Shown: positions 32,184 through 41,926 of the stretch, one piece after another
Layout: each line of letters begins with the position of its first letter
Position numbering within the stretch: position 1 is the first letter of the stretch
Assembly (NCBI GenBank): GCA_963675135.1
Contig: OY776134.1
Span: 57,493,740-57,557,739 of the forward strand
From: Galeopsis tetrahit
Taxonomy: Eukaryota > Streptophyta > Magnoliopsida > Lamiales > Lamiaceae
DNA: 64,000 bases
Direction: 5' to 3'
Program-made: the position numbers and the translations under genes
The notes under the pieces: model-generated
The model's input: only the letters and a program-made list of their open reading frames with translations
Databases searched by the model: none
What the model was told of the DNA's origin: nothing

Positions 32184-34129
32184 CTGATTAACATACATAA
32201 AACAAGAAAAATTAGTAAAAACAAACTAAAAATAAAAATATCAACCTAAAAAATTAATAAAACAAATTAAAAGATCACCCGTTCATTAACAAACTGATCT
32301 TTAACACAACCAATATGAGTAATTGGATACTCATCAATTAATAAATCACCATCACCATACACAGATGCTTCATTCTCTTCAAGACAACGGCGTTCCATCT
32401 TTGTGTCAGTCTAATGTTGTATAAGAGGGATCAACCTAGGCTCTGCAACCCCACACCACTTTATCCGGTGTAAATAGCAAATTTGAAGAATAAGTAAGCA
32501 ACCGGGTACATGGCACGACGACTTCACGTTGAAACTCTTAACACCATCACAAAGTCTCTTAAAGACATAAGAACACCAGTCTGTATTTGGTATCTTGTTC
32601 ACGTCCTCCACAGACTTAAGAAGGCTTGAGCAAACCTGAGTATTCGGTGGGGGGTCAAAGAAGGACTGCAAGCAGTAAAATACAAAAAAACGCTTGAAAT
32701 CATCTCCGCCTTTAGCAAGTTTGTCTTTAAAAAGAAGGGAAAGTGTAGACACTTTGTCATTCGAGTGCACTCCATACAAAGAACGGAACCTTTCCAGCAC
32801 AACATTATCCTCACAGCGAAGATAACTTGTAACTTCATACTGACCACCCCGAGGGAGCATGAAAATGTCATACACATCGTCTGGACCCAAAACAAAACTC
32901 CGCGATCTCCCAACTGACAACATCCAACTACTGTGATTAAAAAATTTCACCAACCACTGAAGCATATCATGATCAAACAACTTGGTCATCTTCAATTGCA
33001 GAAGTCCCCCAAAGCCAATATCCTTAACATCCTGAAGCTGCTTGGGGTTCAGATTTTTTATAACTTCAACGATTCCAGTTGGCTTGCTATGAGAAATAAA
33101 TGTTCTGACACGCTTATTAAACTCCACTGGATCATCAGACTCTACATGCTTTGTCTTCTTCTTTTTAGGTTCTTTACGTTCTCGTTTCACCTTTCTTTTT
33201 CTCTTCATGCCAAAAGGAGGACCCTCCAACAACAACATCGGCATTAAGCCTTTTGTATGATCATCTTCCATTGTACACTACATATATAAAATGTATAGAA
33301 ATGTAAATACTACAACAGTAAATGTCAGCTACTACATAAACAGAAAATAATCACTACATATATGAAAATGTGCTACTATATGAGAATATATATGTACTAA
33401 TAAAACATAAGAATAAACTTAATACTACATGAATACAAATTTCTTAACAACTACATATATATAAAAAATAAAAAACAGATACTGCATAAGAAAATTTTGG
33501 CTACTACATGAGAGATGTATGGTACTACATTAAAAAAAAGAGAAATATGAACATGCAGAAAACAAAAAACACAAATAAACATAGTATACATTAAAATAAC
33601 AACTAAAGAAATCAGTCTAAAACATGTTGTAACATGAAAAACAAAAGAAACAGTAAACATTGAATATTGAAAACCCTAAAATCAACAACACAACTAAATA
33701 TAAACAGTAAATAGAAAGGGAAAACCCTAAAATTAACAACGCATTACAAAAAAAATCAGTAAAAATAAAAAACCTAAACCTAAAACTAACTAAGCTTTAC
33801 AGAAAAACAGTAAAATAGAAGAATAAAACACTAAAATCAACTAAAGTTTAAACAAATCAGTTCACAAAAGGAAAAAAAAAACTAAAATCAACTTCGGTGA
33901 ACTAAAAATCAAATAAACTTCACAAAAACATTCAAAACAGTACAGAAAAAGCAAAATAACACAAAAAACATAGAAATAAACTCACGATTGAAGGGGGAAA
34001 AGATAACAAACTTCGCGTGAACAGAAAATGAACTGATTATAATGAAAGAAACGTACATACCTTGAACTTTTATACAAAAAACTACTCGAAAAACCATCGG
34101 AACCGTCTCCTAAACCGTCGGAATCGTCA

Positions 34130-34151
34130 AAGAGAGAGAGAGAGAGAGAGA
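34130..34151 (+). repeat. AG microsatellite in the Ulp1 gene leader
   Basis: Eleven AG units (CT on the gene strand), upstream of the protease start. Such CT runs are common in plant 5' leaders. Confidence 0.8.
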
Positions 34152-34439
34152 AAGAGGAAGAGAGGGAAAAAATCTATCGCCAAAAGGGAGGAAGTGTGTT
34201 CGAGAAGGAAACCGTGCGTTGAAATCAATGAAGTGTAAAATTAAAACTCAAGTGTCAAAAATCTGGGGCGGGTTATAAAACAACGAATCGGGTCAAATTC
34301 GGATGGTTGAAACAGATCGGATAATTAAACAGTAAATAATTAAAGAGCCCCAGTAAGTTTTTGCGTATAACTTTTTTTAAAGCACCTAAGTTTAAAAATG
34401 CATCCATTTTTTAAAATAATTTTGATTATTTTAAGTGTG

Positions 34440-36010
34440 GAGAGACGAGTGCAACCTATGCCTACAAATACAATCAGGTCTCCATTTTTAAAACGAGATA
34501 AATACCTCCACACAAAGATATATCTGCGTCAAAAAACACAAAGAAAAAAAGAAAAAGATGAAGGTCCACCAAAAGCAATATCCAAAACACATAGAACAAC
34601 AAAGGACCCATGTAGGGAAGAAAAAACGCATTAGGCGAGGAGAGACCACTCAAAGCGGAGGAAAAAACCCAATCGGGTGACTCACTAAAATACTAGAAAG
34701 AAACACAAAAATTTAGAAAAAATAATAAATTGGGATCAACGGGTGACTCACCCAATCGGCCACCGTGGCGCCGTCGGGGAGGATATACCCATTGATCCCA
34801 CCTAAATCTTAAACAAACTCCCGGAGCCCTTAGATTTGAGGAGACGAAACTGGTTAAGTGGCGAACGAACGCGGTGGTCCGGCGAAGTAACTGAAAGACC
34901 CGGACTTGTGTTAGCTACGGTGAATCTGTGACCTCTTAACTCTTACACATAAGCCAAGGACGGGGGAGACGGTGTTTACGACAACGGCATAACTGGAAGA
35001 AGAACGATATCTACGGAGAAGATGTGGGGGGATGGTGGCCGAAGCTGTGAAATAAGCGAGGTGGAGTGGACAACGGAGATGGAGGTATAGAGTGGGCAAA
35101 GGTAGACGGTGGAGGGCGGCTTATTTTTCACGCTAAGGCGGTGGACAGATGTAGAGAGAGGGAAGAGGATTTTTTTCATAGGGAGAGAGAGTGGTACTGG
35201 ATGAGTTAGGATACGACTCTTCTGGTTATGTCAAATGTCACTCTCCTGAATTATTATTTTTTATGGAGGATTTACAAGATCATAAAATAGAGTTACAAAT
35301 CACGAGCCTAAGATCTTGATCTTCAAACCAAACGGATATCGTCGTCCACTCCAATAGCGTGAAGAGGAAAGACGAGCTTTCATTTGCCTTAAAAGGTGTC
35401 CAGGTCTAATCTTTAAATGAGACAACCCCACACTAAGGTGTTCTCATATCAAGAATAGGAAACAGAATAAACAGACAAAGTTCCACGAGTACCCGATTCA
35501 AAAGTACCAGAGCACCAGGGCTCTCGAGACTATTTCAAGGAGCCCAACCATCAAAAAAGTCTCACAACCACAATAAAGCCTGCGCAACAGAGACAACCAA
35601 CAGAAACAAAACAAAAATTAAGCAAGCATCAAAACTACCTAAGAAAGCAATAAAATAGGATCAACGAAGAAATACTTGAACGGTCACCGTGGCTCCGTTA
35701 CGGACAAGATCTACGTTGATCCCTAACAAGAACTGAAAAAAATTACACCAGATCTACAACTCAGAACTAGCGAAAACTAAAATAACAAAGGCGATCGAAG
35801 TGAAGCGAAAAACCAACAGATCTGAGACGACAACAAACACATAGCAGCAACAAAGACAAGAACAATGACGGCAACATGAACGAAGGATTTGCGACGAAGG
35901 GCGGTGAATAAAGAGAGAAGCAACTCTCTAGAGAGAGAAGCTCTCCCTTCTCCCTAAAACCCGCCCTCAATTTTTTCTATTAATTATCCACTCTCGTGAA
36001 TTAAATATTT
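34440..36010 (-). repeat. Two LINE-leader-like modules
   Basis: Two segments (about 34440-35215 and 35280-36010) share an order of parts: a C/T-rich leader, then a GC-rich CCACGGTG core bracketed by GGGATCAACG (34733-34742) / CATTGATCCC in the first and AGGATCAACG / CGTTGATCCC in the second, then T-rich sequence on the minus strand. They resemble the untranslated leader of plant L1-type LINEs in minus orientation. No ORF with LINE domains is attached. Class and borders are uncertain. Confidence 0.35.
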
Positions 36011-36153
36011 GTTCTAACCAACTCGATTTGTTGCTCTTTTAGAACAAACATGCACGAACAATTTCACAAAGCAATTGTTTAAAGAGTTAACAGTCGCAAT
36101 CGTTATTTGTGAGAATTCATTGATATATGAAAACTTTAGTTTTTAAATAAGAA

Positions 36154-36226
36154 GGGGATGTAGCTCAGATGGTAGAGCGCTCGCTTAGCATGCGAGAGGT
36201 ACGGGGATCGATACCCCGCATCTCCA
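36154..36226 (+). tRNA. tRNA-Ala(AGC), second copy
   Basis: Same 73 nt as the gene at 6635-6707, with the G3:U70 pair, anticodon AGC and discriminator A. A run of nine T follows at about 36232, a strong Pol III terminator. The sequences around the two genes are unrelated, so this is not a recent large duplication. Confidence 0.97.
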
Positions 36227-36319
36227 ATCATCTTTTTTTTGTTAGAATATTTGGGCTTGTGTTGGGCCCAAATTGTAAAGAGTTTATTTATTTACATTTG
36301 GGCTTGTTCTTTTCAAGAA

Positions 36320-37361
36320 GGGCGCGGCTAAAGGCACCCAAGGATCCTATGAGGACACCCACGCGATGAGGACACCACAAAATGGATGAGGACACCCACG
36401 TGGAAAATACAAAAATACCCTTCGTCCTATTAAAACCCTAAATCCTCTCCATTCTCAAAATTAAAAGAGCTTGACTACCATTTCCTCCGCCTCCTCCACT
36501 CTCTTGAAGACGACGGCGCCGCCCACGCCACAGCCGCCGCTAGCACAGTGCCGCCCACGCCACCGCCTCGCTGCGCCGCGCACGCCTCCCTCTCCACTTC
36601 GCGGCCGCAGCCCCTCCCCCTCTGCGGCCGTTCGCGGCCGCAGTCCCTTCCCATCCCCTTCGCGGCCGCAGCCCCTTCCCTTCGCGGCCGCAACCCCTCC
36701 CACTCCCCTTCATCGCACCCAGCTACCCACGCCGACGCCGTTCAAAGGTAAGTTTTTTTTTTTTTACAATTTTTACAGTTTTTAAAAAAATTAGGGTTTT
36801 GAAAATTTAGGAAAATTAGGGTTTTTAGTAGTTCGGGAATTATTTTCGAACATATCGAGTTTGTTTTGGAAAAATTTTCGAACATATTGCGTTTGTTTTG
36901 AAAAAAAATTCGAACATATTTCGTTTGTTTTGAAAAAAAATTCGAACAATTTGAGTTTGTTTTGGAAAAAATTTCGAACAAGATGTTCGAATTTTTTTTT
37001 CGAACAAATCTAAGTTGTTTTGAATTTTTTTTCGAAAATATTGGGTTTGTTTTGGTAAAATTTTCGAACATCTCAATTTTGTTTTGGTAAAATTTTCGAA
37101 TATGTGAAGATTTTATTTTTGTTGTTGAAATTTTGAATTTTTAGGATTTTTGATGTTTTGGTGTTGATGGTGGGAATCCGAAATGATTCGTATGCGAAAT
37201 GATGAATCGCGTGTGAATCGGAATAGATGGGTGTACTTATCCGACTTTTTTTTAAAAAAAACTACAGGAGGGGTAAAAACGTCTTTTCGCACCACCCCTG
37301 TAACAAAAAAAATTCTCCGTGGGTGTACTCATAGGAAATCCAGGTGCCTTTAGCCGCGCCC
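36320..37361. mobile_element. Non-autonomous MULE, family 1 copy b, with 9-bp TSD
   Basis: 1042 bp with the same termini as 3577-4628 (GGGCGCGGCTAAAGGCACCC and its inverse). A perfect duplication TTTCAAGAA (36311-36319, 37362-37370) flanks it. The same internal order is kept: CpG-rich block with four GCGGCCGC-containing units (36598-36700), GTAAGT donor-like site (36747), then an AT-rich array with TTCGAACA motifs (36845-37102). ORFs across the GC-rich block differ between the copies and are not conserved. Confidence 0.87.
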
Positions 37362-37404
37362 TTTCAAGAAATAATATTTCCGCAAAGTTTTTTCTATATT
37401 TTTA

Positions 37405-38721
37405 GGGTTGGGGTATATACCCCTCCCGCTTTGTTTAATACACTTCCCCTTCATTTTTATTAATTTAATATTCTTACAAAATACCAATTTTGCCCTTATA
37501 TTAAATCTTGTTAGATACATACACTCCCCCTAAAATCCTAACCCTAATGCATTAATCCTAATTTTGGGGTATATATACCCCTCCATCTTTGTTTAATACA
37601 CTCCCCCTTCACTTTTATTAATTCAATATTCTTACAAAATATCAATTTTGCCCTTATATTAAATCATGTTAGATACATACACTCCCCCTAAAATCCTAAC
37701 CCTAATTCATTAATCCTAATTTTGCAGTCAAGCCGCCGCCGCCGTTCCTCCGGTAACCACCATCTACGATGGTCACAACCACCTTCTCTTACATCCACAA
37801 AAATTTTAAAAAAAATAAAAAATTCAACAACAACACTTAAAAATAAACTTCCACTAATCCACAAAATTTAACAAAACTCAACAAACCCTAAACTCTAAAC
37901 CAAAAACTTAAAAATTCAACTAAAACAAAAACTTATTTTCGATAAACCAGAGTCGACAAAAAATTCTCCCGTCGACAATGGTTTGTCGACCAAAAACATT
38001 TCGGTCGACTCTAGTTTATCGACCAATTTTTTTTTTAAATTAAAAGTTTCGATAATATTGAGTCGACTAAAAATTATTCCGTCGACAATGGTTTGTCGAC
38101 CAAAAACAATCCGGTCGACTCTAGTTTATCGACCAAATTTTTTTTAAAAAAAAAATTAAAATTTTTGATAATATTGAGTCGAACAAAAATAATCTCGTCG
38201 ACAAATCAGAGTCGACCGAATATTTTTTGATCGACTGAATATTATCGAAAAAAAAATCTGGAGAAACCCGCAAGGGCGGCGCGGCCAACGAGAGTGGGGA
38301 GGGGGCACGGCGGGTGGGCAGCGCGGGCTCAACGGCGGAGGCGGATTGGGGGTGGAGTTGCAGAAAACGAAAAAAAAAAGATGTTGCAAGGGCGACGGCT
38401 GCTTGCTGCGACGAGAAGAAGATGAGGACGACGGCTGTTTGCTGGACGGCTGGCGGTGCTCGGCGAAGGGTTGCGACGGCGGCGGCAAGTTGGATGGAAG
38501 AGAGGAAACGAAGAAGATGGAAGGAGGCAAAAAAAAATAAAGAAGAATGGAGAAGACGAAAATGGGGAAGAAATGAAAAAAAATAGGGTTAGGGTTTTAA
38601 GGGGAGTGTATGTATCTATATATTTTAGTTAAAGGGCAAATATGGTATTTTTTATATATTATAATTAATAAATGGAAGAGGGAGTGTATTAAACAAAGCT
38701 GCAGGGGTATATACCCAACCC
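37405..38721. mobile_element. Non-autonomous MULE, family 2 copy b, with 9-bp TSD
   Basis: 1317 bp, starting GGGTTGGGGTATATACCCCT and ending in the inverse of GGGTTGGGTATATACCCCTG. A perfect duplication ATATTTTTA (37396-37404, 38722-38730) flanks it. The left terminal region is duplicated in tandem: 37405-37563 is repeated as about 37564-37722, which explains most of the extra length over copy a. The TCGAC cluster lies at 37938-38250 and is also expanded. No transposase is present. Confidence 0.87.
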
Positions 38722-38730
38722 ATATTTTTA

Positions 38731-38966
38731 TGTGTGATTGGTCATGGATGGAATATTAAGATTCATTTTTATTGATTGAATTTTGTTTTACAGTTCTAAG
38801 TATTCTTATGGCATTTATATGGCAATTTTGTTTTAAATAATACTATACATTTTTAAAATCTCCTCTTTTATATATTCATTTTCACAAAGGCTTATGTCAT
38901 CCCTGAGATGATATGGAGAAATACTCATTCCGTATCATTTTTATGTTACATTTTAATGTGAGAGTT
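38731..38966. other. Intergenic, nothing recognised
   Basis: AT-rich spacer between the MULE and a small MITE-like element; no gene. Confidence 0.4.
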
Positions 38967-38967
38967 A

Positions 38968-39122
38968 CTCCTTCGATTTCACATTTATTTACATACTTAT
39001 TTTATTTATTCATACAATATTTATATAAAATATTATTATATTTACACTCATTTTAACTAATTTTTTTATTTTATTCTTTGACGCTCCATTCTTTGGTGCA
39101 AATACTTATGCAACGGAGAGAG
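38968..39122. mobile_element. Short Stowaway-like MITE
   Basis: About 155 bp, starting CTCCTTCGATTTCACATTTA and ending GCAACGGAGAGAG, flanked by TA on both sides. The inverted ends match only in part, so this is a decayed or internally deleted copy. Confidence 0.45.
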
Positions 39123-39164
39123 TATTTATCAATATTTTAAAAAAAATAGAGTAAATAAAGTAGT

Positions 39165-39167
<3 letters not shown>

Positions 39168-39205
<38 letters not shown>
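39168..39205 (+). repeat. TA microsatellite
   Basis: About 19 TA units. They run straight into ATAATAACAGGATAGTGGC, the 5' end of a Helitron fragment, so this is an expanded form of the TATATATA tract at such ends. Confidence 0.9.
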
Positions 39206-39208
<3 letters not shown>

Positions 39209-40050
39209 ACAGGATAGTGGCTTCCTGAAGAAGTTCCCGTCAAAATTCTTTAAATAATAAAATATTGTTATAGTGGGCTCCACCTCATTTTATTTCCGGT
39301 CATTAAGAAGCGTCATTTTATTTCCCATTTTCTGTGTTTTTGAAGATATCGGAGTACAATTCTTTCAAAAAAAAAAAACTACTACAGTATTATCTTTGCA
39401 AAAAATAAATAAATTATATATATACTATTATTTATTATTGAATCAATTTCAATTTTCTAATTTTATTTTGATTTAATTCTTACTTGGTTTGTTCGAAGTT
39501 TAGAATTGATTGGTCGTTTTGTTGAGATTCTTATTTAGAATTTTGGCTTTGCAATTCTATTTTAAATCTTTTGGGTTTGGAGTTCTTATTCGGCTTTGTT
39601 TTGTTTTCGGCGATTTTTTACAGTTCAAGTTTTAGAAGGCATATTAAGTTTCTAGATCTGTTAACGTTTCTGAATCGTATAACTCCTATTCTTATTCAAT
39701 AATTTTTGTTTTGTTTCGACGTTCTTCAGTTTTGTTTACTCATTTTCTTACTGAAATTTCTCTATTTTAACCCTTCGGAAATGGATACAACAATGTTGAA
39801 CGCTACAAAAAATAGTGTTTGAACCGGGTTCGTAACAAATAAATTCGACCTGCTTTTGAGTTTTGCAGAGTTGGTGTTTCCAGATTTTGGGTTTTGTTGA
39901 TTTTAAGATTCTGCCAATTTCTTGCAGCAATATTCAGTTGAGTTCTCAAATATTAGACGATTTGGCTTCTAACTTTGGGCTTTGTTGTTTGTTATTGTTG
40001 GGTTTACCCTCAAATATTAGACTAATTGTTGCACTGTCGATATTTGTTCA
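39168..40050 (+). mobile_element. Helitron fragment, 5' end only
   Basis: The TA tract followed by ATAATAACAGGATAGTGGCT and GTTCCCG matches the 5' end of the Helitron beginning at 40051. No 3' hairpin with CTAG is seen before 40050. The interior has no recognisable gene; AT-rich ORFs here are unsupported. Confidence 0.5.
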
Positions 40051-40261
40051 TCTATATCTATATATATATAATAACAAAATAGTGGCTTCCTTGACAAGTT
40101 CCCGCCTAAAATGTTGTAATAGTAAAATATTATTTTTGTGGGACCCACAGTAAAATATCATCTTTTAAAATTCATTTTCTCTCTCCTCTTTCTATGCTGT
40201 CAATTTGTATTATAGATATACTTCTTTGTATCTATAAATATAACTATTGTAAAACATTATT

Positions 40262-41703
40262 TGTTGGTCCCTGAACGAGTAGTGAATGGGATTAAAGTCT
40301 AGAGGGGAGGGGTGAATAGACTTTAAAACTTTTTCAATAGAGTTGGGAACCTCTTCTGATTGCTATGTCAACTGGACTGCTAGTCTGCTGGTCCAGATGA
40401 CTATAGTGATCTGATTGAAGAGGTTATATGCGAAATTATGGTAGGCCTTGTTTAGACTCGTTCTTTAAGTGTTAACCTGTTGTTTTATGAAAGTACTCAG
40501 CTGATGCTGGTTTGAAAGTTATGGCCTTGTTTTGAAGACAGTTGAAAATACAGTATGCACTATATAAGATATATGTAAAGGCAGAAATGTAAAGTGCAGA
40601 AGGTAAATGACACCAGATTTATAGTGGTTCGGATATACGTTCCTACGTCCACTCTCACGTCCACACGTGATGTTTAATCCCTTTAATTTACCACAAATTA
40701 CAAGGGTCTTGACCTTTATAGTCCCAAGGTTAGGACTTTGAGATCTGAGCCGTCCTAACAGCTACGGTCTCCACAAGTGATTGTAAGCACTTGCACTTTA
40801 AGGGGTTCAAAAACTTTAACCTTTCGGTGAGGGTTTGGGGTTTTTGAAGTGTATCCAACTAATGGTTCAAGCTTATAATTTGCTTAACCACTATGCCTAA
40901 AACAATGATTATACAATATGAACAGGTTTCAGGTTCTTAGGGGTTTGATAGAAATCACTTAAGAGCTATAGATAATCTAATGGTTTCTGGCTCTTTTGAG
41001 AATTCTTAGAACAGTATGGCTTTAGCTTTGATTGCTTGCTTGGCTTGTTGAATTCTCTCTTGTGACTTCTTGTTGTTGTGATTTCTCATCCTCTTGTATT
41101 TATAATGGAGATTGGTTGCAACTAGCCGTTGGAGTTGACTAGCCGTTTGAGCAATCTTTCCATAATGGCTTGATTCCTTGATTCCAGCCGCTTGATTGCT
41201 TCAATCCTGGGATCATGTCAATCTTCTAAATAAGGTAGGTCTTCGTTTGAATTGCAAGATGACTTAGGAATCAGCCGAGTCCTGGAAGATCACATAGTCT
41301 TCTGATCTGTACTACTAGTCCTCTGACTACTCTTCTGGCCTTAGGTCTTCTATCTTCTGATATCAGCAGAGTAACACTCTTCTGATCTAGTAATTCTTTG
41401 TACTGCTTTAGGCCATCTTCAATCTGGGACTCCATCAGATAAGTAGGTATACAAGCACCTTAACTTATCTGGTCTTCAAGGATCTTCTAGTCTTCATGTC
41501 TTCTACTCTTCTCATCTTGAGGATAGGCATGTAAGCCAGGACTGTGCTGATCAGCTGATATCAATACAGTTGATCACACAAGACTAGTCTAAGCTGTTCT
41601 ATACAAGTCAGCTGATCCTATTACATTTATAAACTCTAAGTGTTTTGGCCATCAAAACTATTCTAACATCAGGTGGGGCTTAGGGTGAATTTATATCCCA
41701 ACA
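40262..41703 (-). repeat. 3' LTR of the Sirevirus-like element
   Basis: 1442 bp. A TATA box (TATAAATAC) lies on the minus strand at 41096-41104. Words such as CTTCTGATC and CAGCTGATATC recur through U3. It carries an 8-bp duplication (TTGATTCC, about 41169-41184) not present in the other LTR. Confidence 0.93.
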
Positions 41704-41726
41704 ATTTCCCCCTTTTTGATGAGGCC
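41704..41726 (-). other. Polypurine tract of the Sirevirus-like element
   Basis: Minus-strand CATCAAAAAGGGGGAAAT directly abuts the 3' LTR start, the usual form in Sireviruses. Confidence 0.8.
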
Positions 41727-41926
41727 AAAACTATACTTGATAAATGCTCTTAATGAAATAAGATAAGAGTTTATAACATGCTAAGACTGAAGCATCTGAT
41801 GAAGACAATGAGAATTTGTCTTGTAAGCAAAAAGAACTAGAACTTCAATATATATAAGGCTTTTACAGATTACAAGCAATAGTTTCTTTATACTTCTAGA
41901 GTGGTCTTCATCAGGTCTTCTGATCT

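Larger units (their letters stand above)
19879..33271 (-). pseudogene. Ulp1-type cysteine protease gene of the MULE (multi-exon, broken)
   Basis: Exon 1 (33271-about 32285) has a basic Lys/Arg-rich N-terminus and the conserved plant domain of transposon ULP-like genes (DIGFGGLL, then a VGRSRSFVLGPDDVYDIFML stretch). Downstream are four micro-exons (31625-32183), an acidic linker, exons at about 29120-29490, 28837-29020 and 28620-28755, the His/Asp exon 28412-28543 (FAHYATVVINF, FLDNM), the Cys exon about 20170-20362 (VNKDCGVF; Cys codon 20243-20245) and a basic last exon 19879-20091. His, Asp, Cys and the upstream Gln of a C48 protease are all present, with HY in place of the usual HW. Lesions: TAG at 32411, a frameshift near 31000, the solo LTR in the acidic linker, a frameshift at a 13-C run (29292-29304), a stop near 28705, the gypsy element in an intron, and TGA at 20270-20272. 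The native role would be SUMO-type isopeptide cleavage, if active; its use to the transposon is unknown. Confidence 0.8.
12681..34363. mobile_element. FAR1-transposase/Ulp1-protease MULE (KI-MULE-like), host of nested insertions
   Basis: The element carries a FAR1-family MULE transposase (plus strand, left) and a large Ulp1-type protease gene (minus strand, right), convergent with 3' ends about 840 bp apart. This gene pair is known from Kaonashi-type MULEs. The proposed target duplication is CATATAATT (12672-12680) and CGTATAACT (34364-34372); each differs by one base from CATATAACT in the related unfilled copy near 2863. Long terminal inverted repeats are not evident, as in the non-TIR MULEs. 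Of 21.7 kb, about 13.6 kb is later insertion: LINE (about 12905-17036), Stowaway (19404-19696), gypsy element (20439-28334) and copia solo LTR (29500-30823). Both genes are broken. Confidence 0.75.
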
